Notes: generated by a model from the letters alone, not told the origin. Positions 9,320 through 21,645 are shown, counted from the stretch's first letter. The stretch is DNA of 64,000 bases from Rheum nobile (GCA_027886185.1 WOAB01000146.1:372001-436000); one strand, 5' to 3'. Made by a program: numbers and translations.

Positions 9320-10511
9320 AGAATGCAGAGTGTTATCGAGAGTCGCCAAGGCTTCGTTTCCCACGCGGACCGCTATGTCCCCAGAGCCACACCTGATGGC
9401 TTCGACGACGGCTCCGACTACGACCACGACGCCGAGGATGATCGAGGTGAGTACTCTGAACCTTACAATTTTGATGACAGGTATGCCTCTCGGAAAACAC
9501 AGCGCCGTGTGCAAGCCTCTACACCACGCGATGGTCGACGTCGTCAAGCTGCCCAAGCCGACGCGACACCAAGAAGACACAACCGCCGCGATCGTGGAGC
9601 TGCCCCCGCGATGATCCTTTGAGGACACCCCCTACTCAGCAACGTAGCCATGATGTACGCGATCATCTACGACACCAAAGTGTCCGGACACCGCGTTATG
9701 ACGATGTCTACACGTCGATCACACCCAATGTCCAAGACGACTTCGCCAAGTATGATGACGAAGAGATCGAGGACTCAGGTATGGTCAATCCAAATTTTTT
9801 CCATCCACCTCTTGGAGATCCCATTGAGTTACAGGATCACCCTTCGGATTGGATACCTTCGCCGCGTCTCCGACCCAGAGGAGAACGCGTTCCTGACATT
9901 GGCGGCGAGCGCCGTGATGTTCAGTAGCGAGACAATCGACGCGGCAACTATGATCCCCAGCCACGAAGACGTCAACGCGATGACGCCTACGCACCCAGGG
10001 ATGACTTTGTCCGCAAAGATCGTGAACAACGCGATAGACACCACGTTGGACGCAATAGACCACATGGATTGCGCGCCATTAACAACCCTCTTTATGACGC
10101 TTCCTCACACAACACGTTCAACCCAGCCCCAGAACAACCTCGATACCAGCGACCCCACGTCAAGGTAAAAATTGAGCATTTTCATGGTGAATATAACCCC
10201 TCTGTGTTTCTTGAATGGGTGCAGGCTACAGAGTACACTCTTCGCTATAATCGTGTTCCACCTGAGGACCATGTTGACGCCACGACGCTTAACTTCCGAG
10301 GAGCCGCCCGCGTGTGGTGGCATAGGTTCGAAGATGATTGCGTTCGACGCCACAGAGCACGAGTCACTGAATGGCATCAATTAGTCTACGTAATGACCAG
10401 GAAATACGTGCCTCCAGACTACCGGAATCAAATGAGATTGGACATTGCCATGGCTCGCCAGGGATCGATGACTCCACTCGAGTTCTTTTCCAAGCTTGAA
10501 GACATGTATTC
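9320..10511 (+). pseudogene. gypsy gag, middle part
   Basis: Resumes after the Tork-like element. An Arg/Asp-rich region (about 9323-9930) shifts between frames. The conserved retrotransposon gag domain then follows: HVKVKIEHFHGEYNPSVFLEW, FRGAARVWWHRFEDD, and MARQGSMTPLEFFSKLEDMY at the cut point 10511. The -FL-W-, A--WW and SM---EF pattern is the standard plant Ty3 gag core. It continues at 17468 after the SIRE-like insertion. Confidence 0.8.
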
Positions 10512-11428
10512 TGTTGAATTCCTTAGGTTTTGATGGTAACAAACATTCAACTAATATGGGTACTAAGTGTTTCAGGAACAAAGACAGTTATCTCAGGGAA
10601 CCATTACAGCGAAGGATCACAGAGGGAACAAAGCTCTATTCATGTGCTTTGTTACCTCCCAAGGAACAACAGTGACGAACAAGATCAAAGCTGCGAATGG
10701 AAGGAAGAAATCCAGCGTGACGATTATGGAAACAAATCACGGAGGTTGACGCGGTCAAGGATAGAAGACTTCGGCTGGAAGGAACTAGCCGATTTGAGAA
10801 GATATGGAGAGAGAAGCCCGATTGTGTTATCTTATGAAATCTTTCCTAAGTTAAGATAATTGGAGAGAGGGAATTATATCTTATCCGGTTATATTATTTT
10901 AAGGAATCTTTTCCTTAATTAATATAGACGGTTGGGATATTATTCCTTCAACCAAATCATATCTTCTTGTTACCTTATTTGGAGAAATCTTATCTTGTTA
11001 CAATTAGGGTTTAGCCGAGTTGTTTTTATTAGAAGTGTGGATTCATTTTCTATGTAACCACGACGACGGAAAACGACTAAGAACGAAGAAAAGAAAAAGA
11101 AAGAGCGTGAAGTGTTTGTGAGTCTTTGAGGGTTGAGTTTGATTCATCGTTGTAGAAGAGTCTTCGAGTCTAGCTGGTTGTTTAGAGGTCGAAGTCCAGG
11201 ATACAAGTGTAATTGAGCAAGAAATCAATAAGACAAGTACACGCTTCAAAATCCTCTCAAGCGGAAGCTTGAAGGTAGTGGTTTTTCCTTGAAAAGCTAG
11301 TTTTGCTAATCAGGGTTTCCACTATATATTGTGAGTTCGTTCGTTATCTTTCCTGCTATATTGTTCCGCTGTGCCTTCTGTGGGAACAAAGCCTTTGTTT
11401 CCTCAGACGTAACTCTAACGATCCAACA
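10512..11428 (+). repeat. 5' LTR of the SIRE-like element
   Basis: TGTTGAATTCC...GATCCAACA; nearly identical to 16556-17467. Confidence 0.9.
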
Positions 11429-11430
11429 AT

Positions 11431-11442
11431 TGGTATCAGAGC
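11431..11442 (+). other. primer binding site of the SIRE-like element
   Basis: TGGTATCAGAGC, a perfect initiator tRNA-Met complement two bases after the LTR. Confidence 0.9.
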
Positions 11443-11489
11443 CTGATGCTCTAGATTGTTCATTTTTAGTTACAGATTTTGCAGGAAAG

Positions 11490-11933
11490 ATGTCGTCAGG
11501 AAATGCCTTGGATGGAGACTCTCGAGAAGGTGATGTAGATGTGGTTCTCATCACTCAAGCCATGAAGAAGATATGGTCTCGAAGCAAAGGCATTAAGGGT
11601 TCGGTCATGGTTCACAATGACATGAAGGAGGTTGTCTGCTTCCACTGTTATGACAACGGACACTTCGCCAAAAATTGCCTCAACAAAGCGACAGGTTCTC
11701 CTCAGACCCGGAAAGAGGAACAAGCAAAGGGTGCAAAGTGGGGTGACTACAACTCAGATGATGAAGCATCTCCTCTCTCAAAGGATATCTGTTTGATGAG
11801 CTCAAAAGATCACAACATATCAGAAGATGGTGCTCATAAATCCGAGGAGGAAGCAAGGAAAGGCTCTTGGCACCTTGACAGTGCGTGCTCAAGTCATATG
11901 ACAGTGAACAGTGAGTGGTTCACCTCTCTTTAG
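11490..11933 (+). pseudogene. SIRE-like gag remnant and start of protease
   Basis: Starts MSSGNALDGDSREG, but almost all of the gag body is missing; the frame goes straight to a zinc knuckle CFHCYDNGHFAKNC (CX2CX4HX4C) at about 11638-11679. The protease active site follows as WHLDSACSSHMT (the family usually has DSG), and a TAG stops translation at 11931-11933. A deletion of several hundred gag codons has therefore occurred. Confidence 0.8.
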
Positions 11934-12930
11934 CCAGCCTCAGGGGCATCGATAACTTTTGGAAACAAAAGTAAGGGTGAGGTTTGTGGTATCGGTAAAG
12001 TAAGACTCTCTAAACACATCACTGTGAATAACGTAAATCTAGTGAATAATCTCAAATTTGACCTGTTTAGTGTGGCTCAACTATGCCAAAATAGAAAAAA
12101 TAGAGTAGTCTTTACCACCGATAATTGTCATGTTAAGTGTCTAAGTATAGGGAAAATCTTACTCAAATGGATTTGCGACAACAACGTTTACAAGTTCGAC
12201 CCTGCTTTCATCCATGAGAAGGACCTTTGTCTGTCGTCTATTGCTGGGATAATAGACTTGTGGCACAAACGCTTTGGACATGCTAGCCTTCAACTCCTTT
12301 CCAAACTTCACAGACAAGAGCTGGTGAACGGTCTCCCTAAGGTTGAAGCTATGAGAAATGATGTGTGTGATGCATGCATCAAAGGAAAACAAGTCAGATC
12401 CTCTTTCAAGTCAAAAAGGGATGTAAGTACTACTCGTCCTCTGGAATTAGTCCACATGGATCTTTGTGGGCCAATGCGCACGAAGAGCTGTGTGGGAAAT
12501 GCATATGTCTTTGTTATTATTGATGACTATTCCAGGTACACATGGACTGTATTTATCTCATCAAAGGATGAAGTGTTCGTTGAGTTTGAGTCATGGCTTA
12601 AGGCAGCCGAAAGAAGCACTGAACATTCCTTGGGGTCTATTCGCACTAATCATGGAACAGAATTCGAGAACTCTCAGTTCCTATCCCTCTGTAGGAACAA
12701 AGGTACTAACCATAACTTCTCTGCTCCCAGGACCCCACAGCAAAACGGGGTTGTGGAAAGGAAGAACAGGACTCTGGAAGACATGACGTGTACCCTCCTC
12801 ATCTCAAGTGGTCTTCCTAGGAGTTTCTGGGCCGAAGCTCTGAATGCTGCTTGTTACGTTCTGAATAGAGCAACCATTCGTCCTCTCCTGAACAAACTGC
12901 CTATGAGCTTCTTAAGGGAAGGAAACCTAA
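11934..12930 (+). pseudogene. SIRE-like protease end and integrase
   Basis: Contains the GAG-pre-integrase/HHCC segment (LWHKRFGHAS, then CDACIKGKQ) and the integrase core. The first Asp is in HMDLCGPM (about 12459). At the second catalytic place the sequence reads TNHGTEF (about 12648), Asn where Asp is required. The Glu is in NGVVERKN (about 12753). A frame break near 12900 moves the rest into the next frame (NMSHLRTFGCKCFV from about 12932). Both changes would abolish integration. Confidence 0.85.
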
Positions 12931-12931
12931 T

Positions 12932-13960
12932 ATGTCTCATTTGCGCACATTTGGTTGCAAGTGCTTCGTCCACAACAACGGGAAAGATTCTCTTGGAAAG
13001 TTCGATCCCAGGAGTGATGAAGGAACTTTTGTAGGATACTCTCAGCAAAGCAAGGCTTACAAAGTATTTAATAAGAGAACCAGAAAGGTAGAGGAAAGCA
13101 TTCATGTAGTGTTTGATGAATCAGTTATGGCTGGTAACAATGTGCAGGAACAATCAGGCAGTGTTCCCTCCAATACCGAGCTATCCGAAGATGATTTCTT
13201 TCAGCTTGTAGAAAGCAATGTCGGTGATGGGACCTCTCAAGATCAAGAAACTCAGAATGATCCTTCAACACCGAGAACTCCCAACTCCGCCAACTCAGAT
13301 GGAAATGAAGAAAATGCTCACCCACTAGAAACAACTCAGGCACCTCAGGGGGAACAGAGCCCAAGTCACGGCACAGCGGAGCCCTCTAAGGATAGCTCTA
13401 CTGCTGACAGGACTGGAGATGTCAGTCCTAATACTGATGAAACTGTTGGTGAAAGCTCAAACGCTGGCAACGCTAATTCAGAGGAGTTCGACATCAACAA
13501 TCTCCAAGTTCCAAACTACCAGCAAAAGTGGGCTCATCCAATCAAACTAATCGTCACAGACTATAGAAAGGGAGCACCTCAAAGCACTCGCTCTTCCCTA
13601 CATAACTTTTGTGCTTTCAATGCTTTTCTCTCTTTACAAGAACCTAAAACCGTAGGAGAAGCATTGAAGGATCCTGACTGGATAAACGCCATGCAAGAAG
13701 AACTTCATCAGTTCGAAAGGAACAAGGTTTGGCGGTTAGTTCCTCGTCCAAGGAACAGAACAGTGATAGGAACCAAATGGGTGTTCAGGAACAAGCTGGA
13801 TGATCAAGGTCAAGTCACAAGGAACAAAGCAAGGCTGGTGGTGAAAGGTTACAACCAGCAGGAAGGCATCGACTATGATGAGACCTTTGCTCCAGTTGCC
13901 AGGTTAGAAGCAATAAGACTCCTAATTGCCTATTCCTCTTTCCATGGATTCAAGCTGTAA
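12932..13960 (+). pseudogene. SIRE-like integrase C-terminus and RT N-terminus
   Basis: LRTFGCKCFVHNNGKD and the rest of the integrase C-terminal zone, a Ser/Thr/Glu-rich linker (about 13140-13520), then the RT start: EALKDPDWINAMQEELHQFE, TKWVFRNKLD, ARLVVKGYNQQEGIDYDETF and PVARLEAIRLL. It ends at a TAA (13958-13960) two codons before the conserved MDVK box, a single-codon nonsense change. Confidence 0.85.
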
Positions 13961-13963
13961 CAG

Positions 13964-15166
13964 ATGGACGTCAAGACCGTCTTCTTGAATGGAGTTCTCA
14001 AGGAGGAAGTCTATGTGGAGCAAACTCCCGGCTTTGAGGATACCACCCAACCCGACCATGTCTATATTCTAGACAAAGCTTTGTACGGTCTCAAGCAAGC
14101 CCCGAGGGCCTGGTATGAAAGGCTCTCACAGTTCCTTCTGACGCACGGATACGTTCGTGGAAAGGTCGACAAGACATTGTTCCTTCTGAAGGAAGGGAAG
14201 CATATTCTGGTGGTACAAGTCTACGTGGATGATATCATCTTTGGCTCTACAGATGATAAACTGGTTCAGAAATTCTCTAAGCTGATGGCCAGTGAATTCG
14301 AGATGAGCATGGTTGGAGAACTCAAGTTCTTCTTAGGTCTTCAAGTCTCTCAGGGGGATGAGGGAACCAAAGTGCATCAACAGAAGTATCTAAGGGAATG
14401 TGTCAAAAAGTTTGGAATGTCTGACGCAAAACCCTTCACCACTCCCATCTCTCCAAACAACCCAATGGGAAAAGACGAACATGAACATGGAATTGATCCA
14501 TCTCTCTACCGAGGAATCATAGGTTCACTTCTCTATCTCACTGCTAGTAGACCTGATATTATGTACAGTGTATGTCTTTGTGCTCGTTTTCAGGCCGATC
14601 CCAAAGAAACACATCTCAAAGCAGTGAAGAGGATTCTGAGATACTTGAAGGGAACAGATGATCTATGTCTGTGGTATCCAAGGGGAGGAAGCCTCGATCT
14701 AGTCGGATACACAGATGCTGACTTCGCAGGGAACAAAGTGGATAGAAAATCAACATCAGGAATGGCTCAGTTCCTTGGGCCGTGTTTAGTTTCCTGGGGG
14801 TCAAAGAAGCAGAACTCCGTCGCTCTATCCACTGCAGAAGCTGAATACATAGCCTCCGCTGCTTATTGCACACAACTCCTATGGTTTAAACAACAACTCA
14901 GCGACTACGGTATTCTTCTTAACTCTATTTCCATTCTCTGTGACAATACTAGTGCCATAAATATCTCCAAGAATCCGGTGCAACACTCACGTACCAAGCA
15001 CATCGAGATAAGACACCACTTCTTACGTGACTGTGTGGAGAAAGGGTTGGTGACAATGGACTTCTGTAGAACTAAGGATCAAATTGCCGACATCTTCACC
15101 AAGGCTCTAAACAGGGAACCCTTCGAACAGTTCCGTATGGAACTAGGTATGATCTCTCTAAACTAA
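13964..15166 (+). pseudogene. SIRE-like RT palm and RNase H
   Basis: 400 codons without a stop: MDVKTVFLNGVLKEEVYVEQ, YGLKQAPRAWYERL, the catalytic box YVDDIIFGS (about 14221), EFEMSMVGELKFFLGLQ, SRPDIMYSV, LKAVKRILRYLKGT, then RNase H with GYTDADFAG, RKSTSG, ALSTAEAEYI, CDNTSAINISKNP and HIEIRHHFLRDCV, ending FTKALNREPFEQFR. All visible catalytic motifs are present; it is a pseudogene only because the upstream frame is broken. Confidence 0.9.
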
Positions 15167-16555
15167 ATGTCTATTTGTTGTGTACCCCCGATGATCGGCT
15201 AAATTACATGGTAAAGTGTGAAAGGTTAATCATCATGTCTTGGTATGCATTTCTTCTCTTGATCATTTGTTGAACGACTTGCTTAGACTCATGCTAATAC
15301 TTCACTAATGTGCAAAATTGCATGCATAATTCTCTATGCTATCTTATTAATACATGATTCAGCTTTATTTCAACCCAAGAGAATCAACTTGATGTTTTGT
15401 TCCCTCATCATAAGCCCAAATGATAGTTGATTCTACAGCCTACCCTAGCCATCATGCTTGATGCTTCCTATGAGCCCCTCTAATCATCCACATCTGGGAG
15501 CCTCTCATTCATGATTAAACATTATTAAAAATTCTCGTATATGTTTATGTGTGATGTTCTTTGTACCCTTTCTGGTAACATTACCCCCGCATCACACTCT
15601 TCTACTTTTTCGGAAAGTCGAGAATACGAATTGTCGCCTCTGTGGTCTGTGGCTGGGATTTGACAGGTATGATGTGTGATGATGGCTTGCAACTGCTTGA
15701 GAAGTGTTCATAAAAAATGATGTGGTAGCTGCGTGATGGTTGTTGTGCTTGAGATTTTGTGGGCTGTGATGGATTTGGACAGAACCTTTTACAAGATTTA
15801 TTTCTGGAAAATATCATCTTGGGTGTGATCTTTGGTCAAAGAAGGAAAGCTGAAGATTGTGTTGTTCCAAAAAAAAAAAAAAAAAATTGGAACATCACAA
15901 GGTACACAAAGAGAGGACTAATGCATCTGAGGAAGAGCCGTAAGGAAGAGCAGACTCTCAGGAGAAACAAAAGATGAACTTATCTGCAAAGGGCCGTGAG
16001 GAATTTGTCTCACGCAACATCTCAGTTGGGAGAACAACAAAGGCGTCTTGCGAAGTAAGTGCATGCTTAAATTGCTATTCATATTTCGGCTCCCTCTGCT
16101 GGCTCCAGTGGCGCATAATTCGTCTATCTTCGCTAACCAACCCCTCTTTTGTTCCCTAGCACATCTATCCCTTACTCTTCGAACTTCTTTGATCCTGCTT
16201 CATGTGCTTGCATTGACTGACATGTTGATCATGTATGTTATACTTGCTTACATTGATGTTGTATCTCCGTGCAGTCTATGTTTGTGCGTTTCAATCTAAT
16301 GCAAAAGGAAATGTTGCTTATCTAGCTGTGGTCTTTTTCTCTCTATCTCTTTACTTATGTTTTTGATGATGCCAAAAGGGGGGAAATGACAGATAGCTTT
16401 GGTTGAGGGGGATCAGAACATGGTTTCATATGTTGTTGAACTAAGGGGGAACTAATATTGCCTACGTGGGAAACCTTTCTCTCCATAACTGTCTGTTTCT
16501 CGTATGTATATGATTTATTATCAAGGATGTTTGTCACCATCAAAAAGGGGGAATT
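15167..16555 (+). other. post-pol region of the SIRE-like element
   Basis: About 1.4 kb without a convincing ORF, ending in the polypurine tract CAAAAAGGGGGAATT before the 3' LTR. Further purine-rich copies (GCCAAAAGGGGGGAAATGAC at about 16370; AAGGGGGAACTAA at about 16443) resemble the extra tracts described for SIRE-type elements. A run of 17 A lies at about 15870. Confidence 0.6.
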
Positions 16556-17467
16556 TGTTGAATTCCTTAGGTTTTGATGGTAACAAACATTCAACTAATA
16601 TGGGTACTAAGTGTTTCAGGAACAAAGACAGTTATCTCAGGGAACCATTGCAGCGAAGGATCACAGAGGGAACAAAGCTCTCTTCATGTGCTTTGTTACC
16701 TCCCAAGGAACAACAGTGACGAACAAGATCAAAGTTGTGAATTTAAGGAAGAAATCCAGCGTGACGATTATGGAAACAAATCACGGAGGCTGACGCGGTC
16801 AAGGATAGAAGACTTCGACTGGAAGGAACTAGCCGATTTGAGAAGATATGGAGAGAGAAGCCCGATTGTGTTATCTTAGGAAATCTTTCCTAAGATAAGA
16901 TAATTGGAGAGAGGGAATTATATCTTATCCGGTTATATTATTTTAAGGAATCTTTTCCTTAATTAATATAGACGGTTGGGATATTATTCCTTCAACCAAA
17001 TCATATCTTCTTGTTACCTTATTTGGAGAAATCTTATCTTGTTACAATTAGGGTTTAGCCGAGTTGTTTTTATTAGAAATGTGGATTCATTTTCTATGTA
17101 ACCACGACGACGGAAAACGACTAAGAACGAAGAAAAGAAAGAGCGTGAAGTGTTTGTGAGTCTTTGAGGGTTGAGTTCGATTCATCGTTGTAGAAGAGTC
17201 TTTGAGTCTAGCTGGTTGTATAGAGGTCGAAGTCCAGGATACAAGTGTAATCGAGCAAGAAATCAATAAGACAAGTACACGCTTCAAAATCCTCTCAAGC
17301 GGAAGCTTGAAGGTATTGGTTTTTCCTTGAAAAGCTAGTTTTGCTAATCAGGGTTTCCACTATATATCGTGAGTTTGTTCGTTATCTTTCTTGCTATATT
17401 AAATCCGCTGCAACTTCTGTGGGAACAAAGCTTTTGTTCCCTCAGACGTAACTCTAATGATCCAACA
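16556..17467 (+). repeat. 3' LTR of the SIRE-like element
   Basis: TGTTGAATTCC...GATCCAACA, followed directly by the TATTC duplication. Confidence 0.9.
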
Positions 17468-18060
17468 TATTCCAAGGCCAATATCTCTGTTGCACCATCT
17501 ACTCTGAGGACCAAATTCTTGAATGGCTTGAACACTAACATCCGTGATCAACTCGAGATTTTGCCCATCAAAGACATGAACACACTCACCCACACGGCGA
17601 TGCAAATTCATGCCCAATTATCTCGCCGGAGGTCTTACACATATTCCAGTGGCCAACAAAGGTATTCTTCTAACTCTAGTGGTTTACCTTCTACTAATGT
17701 TCGCCCTAGTGCCTCTCCCACAGCCGCGTCTAGCCAAGACCCCAAAGCGAAGACCGCGCCACCGGCCACCGCGCTACGACAGAACGCACAACGACAGGCG
17801 CCAGTGAACAATGATCGCGCGTGATATTGAGTGTTACAAATATGGTGGAAGAGGCCACTACAAGAAAGATTGTCCCAATGCTCGCAAAGTGTTGTTCTCC
17901 ACAACCGCTGCCGGCTACGAGTCTTGTGAGGACGAGGAGGCCACACTTGACGCGATCCCTAAAGACAATGCAGAGGAGGATGAAGACGCGTATGACTGTG
18001 ACCCCACGTCTCTGCATGCGGGCACACCATTGAGCTTGGTGACGCGTCGTCTCCTCACCG
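17468..18060 (+). pseudogene. gypsy gag, C-terminal part
   Basis: Continues gag after the SIRE-like insertion: SKANISVAPSTLRTKFLNGL, a Ser/Pro-rich linker, a frame break near 17815, then the knuckle CYKYGGRGHYKKDC. A Tyr stands where the second Cys of CX2CX4HX4C should be, so zinc binding is probably lost. An acidic region (EDEEATLD) precedes the protease. Confidence 0.8.
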
Positions 18061-19048
18061 TCAAGGAAGCCAACTTAAGCGATCAACGAGAGAACTTGTT
18101 CCACACAAGGGCTCTAGTCCAAACAGCTTCCTTAAGTGTTATTATTGATGGCGGATCTTGTGCAAATATTGTGAATGAGAAGGTTGTCAACCACTTCAAA
18201 TTGCCTACGACGCCTCATCCACAACCTTATGCCCTCCAATGTATTTCTTCTAGTCCAGGTAACACAGTATCTCGCCAATGTTTAATTTCTTTTTCTATAG
18301 GCCAATACTGTGATTCTATTCTTTGTGATGTCATTGCAATGGACGCCACCCATCTTTTGCTTGGGCGCCCATGGCAATTTGACAGGCGCGTGCTCCATGA
18401 CGGGTATTTGAACACTTATGTGTTCAATTACCACGAGAAGCGCGTCGCTTTGCATCCAATGTCTCCCTATGAGATCTTGCAGGACCAGGTCGAACGCGAT
18501 CGCCAGAAGGCCATAGAGACCGTGTCCACTACGCCCCAATCTGGTCACACTTCATCTCCTTCAGGCGCTAGCAAGAAGAAGCACAATGCCACAGTTGGGA
18601 CTCAAGTGCCCCACATCATTCATTGCCTCCATCGCGTCCTTTGCAAGGAACCTGTGAGCAACGCGTTCTTTTGGCCAGGCCCAGTGACCTCACTGCATGT
18701 GTCACTGGCAAAGCACCATGTTTTCTACTTGTGCCAACCCCGTGCATACCAGAATCGTCGAAGAACGCGGTCTTACCATCATCGATCGCGAAGTTGCTTG
18801 CCGCGTTCCAAGACATGTTCCCAGATGAGTTGCCACAAGGATTACCTCCCCTGAGAGGCATTGAGCACCAGATTGATCTTGTTTCAGGTGCTTCTTTGCC
18901 CAACCGCGCTGCTTATAGAGCTGGTCCAGAAGAGACCAAAGAACTACAGTGCCAAGTCCAAGAATTGCTAGATCGCGGGTACGTAAGGGAATCTTTTTCC
19001 CCTTGTGTTGTGCACGTGATCCTTGTGCCCAAGAAATATGGCATCTGA
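18061..19048 (+). pseudogene. gypsy protease and RT N-terminus
   Basis: The protease has ALVQTASLSVIIDGGSCANI (active-site region near 18141) and LLLGRPWQFDRRV. A frame break lies near 18650-18750. The RT start reads QGLPPLRGIEHQIDLVSG, ASLPNRAAYR, CQVQELLDRGYVRESFSPC and ends at a TGA (19046-19048) after VPKKYGI, where the family normally has Trp. This is typical chromovirus protease-RT order. Confidence 0.85.
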
Positions 19049-19584
19049 AGAATGTGTGTTGATTGTCGTGCCATAAACTAGATCACAGTCAAGTATAGGC
19101 ACCCTATTTCCCGCCTTGATGATATGCTTGATGAACTTCATGGCGCGACACTATTCTCCAAGATTGATTTGAAGAGTGGTTATCACCAGATCAGAATGAA
19201 AGAAGGTGATGAATGGAAGACGGCATTCAAAACCAAGTATGGGCTCTACGAGTGGCTAGTCATGCCCTTTGGGCTCACGAACGCGCCCAACACATTCATG
19301 CGCGTGATGAACCATGTGTTGAGATCTTTCCTTGGTAAGTTTGTTGTCGTTTATTTCGATGACATACTTGTGTATTCCCGGAGCCTCGAAGACCATGCCG
19401 ATCACCTTCGACAAGTGTAGAGTGTCTTCTCCAAGAGCACCTATTCGCCAATCTGGCTAACTGTTCCTTTTGCTCCGCGTCAACCAACTTTCTGGGCTAC
19501 ATTGTTAGTAGCGATGGTTTACGCGTTGACGAGGAAAAGATCGCGGCCATCAGGGACTGGCCCACGCCTACAACTCTGACACAA
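19049..19584 (+). pseudogene. gypsy RT core
   Basis: RMCVDCRAIN, TAG at 19079-19081, then ITVKYRHPISRLDDML, LFSKIDLKSGYHQIRM, TAFKTKYGLYEWLVMPFGL, TNAPNTFMRVMNHVL and the catalytic box VVYFDDILVYS. A frame break at about 19419 precedes FANLANCSFC and GYIVSSDGLRVDEEKI. Catalytic residues are kept but the frame is broken three times. Confidence 0.85.
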
Positions 19585-21189
19585 GTGCGGAGCTTTCTCG
19601 GTCTCGCGGGCTTTTATCGGCGTTTTGTACGCGACTTTTCCTCCATTGCCGTGCCACTTCATGAGCTCACCAAGAAAGGAAGCACAGTTTTGTGGCAGGA
19701 TTCCCATGAACGCACCTTCTCCGCCTTGAAGACCGCGTTATGCCAAGCGCCATTGCTCCAGCTTCCAGATTTCACCAAACACTTCGAAGTAGAGTGTGAT
19801 GCCTCTGACATAGGCATTGGTGGTGTGCTATACCAAGAAAAGAGGCCAATTGCCTACTTCAGTGAGAAGCTCACAGGAGCCACTCTCAATTACCCCACCT
19901 ACGACAAAGAGCTGTATGCCTTAGTACGCGTGCTGAAGACTTGGCAACACTACCTCTGGCCGCGTGAGTTTGTCATCCACAGTGATCATGCCGCGTTGAG
20001 CTACTTGAAGAGCCAAGCTCACCTCAATCGCCGCCATGCTCGCTGGGTGGAGTTTCTGGAGACATTCCCTTATGTCGTTGTTCACAAGAAAGGGAAAGAT
20101 AACATTGTTGCTGATGCGTTGTCCCACAGATATGTTCTCTTGACTCAAGTGCAAACTAAGATTTTGGGTTTTGCTTTGATTAAAGATTTATATGCTAGTG
20201 ACCCTTTCTTTGCCCCTATTCTTGAGCACTGCCTGAGATCGCGTGAGTTTGAGACGTTTTACCTTTCTGAGGGTTATTTGTATAAGGCTAGTCGTCTATG
20301 CATTCCTAGATCTTCCATTAGGCTCCTATTGATTGAGGAAGAACACGCGAGTCGTGGACACTTTGGGATTAGGAAGACCTTAGACGCGCTGAGAGAACAT
20401 TTCTTTTGGCCTAACAAGACCCACCAAGTGACTAGGTTTTGTAGGAGTTGTGTGACTTGCCAGAGAGCCAAAGCTAAGTCTAGTCCTTACGGCCTCTACA
20501 CTCCTTTGCCCATTCCGAGTGCCCCTTGGGAAGATTTGTCTATGGATTTCATCACGGGTTTGCCCCTCTCTAGACGAGGTAAAGACTCTATTTTTGTGGT
20601 CGTAGATAGATTTTCTAAGATGGCACATTTTATAGCTTGTAAGACCACCTATAGTGCTAGTGAGATTGCTGATTTATTCTTTGAGCATGTGGTGCATCTT
20701 CATGGAGTCCCGCGTACTATTGTTAGTGACAGGGATTCTAAGTTTGTTGGTCATTTTTGGAGAACTCTTTGGGGAAAGCTAGGAACCAAACTCCTATTCT
20801 CGACTAAGTACCACCCCCAAACCGATGGCCAAACGGAGGTCACCAATAGAACTCTAGGAGCCCTCCTTCGCACGATGCTCAAAGCCAACCCTAAACGTTG
20901 GGAGGACTTACTATCCATTGTCGAGTTTTGTTACAATAGATGCAGGCACACAGCGACCAAGTTGACACCTTTTGAGGTGGTGTATGGCATCAACCCCTTG
21001 ACACCGCTGGATTTGTCGCCGCGTCCTCTCCGAGATCCAATGCATATATCCGCCTCACATCAAGCTGAGCAAGTCCAAGAGCTTCATCGAAAGACCAAGG
21101 AGCAGCTGGAGAGGAGGGCCGCGCAGTATGCCTCGCAGAAGAATTCAGGCCGCCGCCGTGTCGTCTTTGCCCCTGGGGACCTTGTCTAG
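19585..21189 (+). pseudogene. gypsy RNase H and integrase
   Basis: 534 codons without a stop. RNase H: VRSFLGLAGFYRRFVRDFS, FEVECDASDIGIGGVL, YPTYDKELYALVRVLKTWQH, DHAALSYLKSQ, KGKDNIVADALSHR. Integrase: zinc finger HASRGHFGIRKT...CRSCVTCQRAK, core with SMDFITGLP (D), SDRDSKFVGHFW (D), HPQTDGQTEVTNRTLG (E), then a C-terminal segment up to VVFAPGDLV and a TAG at 21187-21189 where Trp is usual. The DDE triad looks intact. HPQTDGQTEV and LTPLDLSPRP are common in CRM/Reina-type chromoviruses. Confidence 0.9.
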
Positions 21190-21645
21190 GTGCATCTACG
21201 AAAAGAGAGGTTCTCCTCGCGACAAAAGCACAAACTAGCACCACGTGGAGATGGCCCCTACCGCGTGATAAAGGCCATAGGGGACAATGCCTATCAACTC
21301 GAGCTCCCACCAGATTTTGGAGTCCACGCGTCCTTCAACGTGGCCGACTTGACTCCATATGTTGAGCCGAAGTTTGATGATGGTGAAGCAGGGACGCTTC
21401 ACAGCCAAGTGGGGGAGGGTGATGTGACCCTGCCTCCCATGACGGCCCAAGACGAGGAAGAATCCATGAGCCTACGCTCAAAGGGGCCAGTAAGAAGGTC
21501 TAGGTCCAAGGCCATCGCCGCCGCTGTCGCGTCACTTATCGCACGCGCCGCCGCCAGCCAAGGAAGCCCAGAGACCAATCAAATGCTCGTCGTCCTCGCC
21601 ATCATTAGAAGTTCTGAAGACTGTGAAAAGGCCGTGTTCTTTTGA
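21190..21645 (+). pseudogene. gypsy integrase C-terminus running into the 3' LTR
   Basis: Continues the frame after the 21187 stop: HLRKERFSSRQKHKLAPRG, DNAYQLELPPDFGVHASF, NVADLTPYVEP, then crosses the LTR border (21420) without a stop and goes on 75 codons with a basic motif SLRSKGPVRRSRSKAI. No classical chromodomain is seen. Pol overlapping the 3' LTR is, to my knowledge, a feature of CRM-clade centromeric elements, whose C-terminal motif is thought to help targeting. Confidence 0.65.
21407..21419 (+). other. polypurine tract of the gypsy element
   Basis: AAGTGGGGGAGGG immediately before the 3' LTR start TGATGTGACC. Confidence 0.8.

Larger units (their letters stand above)
10512..17467 (+). 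mobile_element. Ty1/copia element (SIRE-like), 6.96 kb
   Basis: LTRs 10512-11428 (917 bp) and 16556-17467 (912 bp), about 96-97% alike by eye, with a perfect duplication TATTC (10507-10511, 17468-17472). Order gag, protease, integrase, RT, RNase H, that is copia. It has a 1.4-kb region after pol with several purine runs like AAAAGGGGGGAAA. The long post-pol region and the RT motif EFEMSMVGELKFFLGLQ fit the SIRE/Maximus lineage (inference); no env-like ORF is left. Stops, a frameshift and a changed integrase residue make it dead. Confidence 0.9.
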
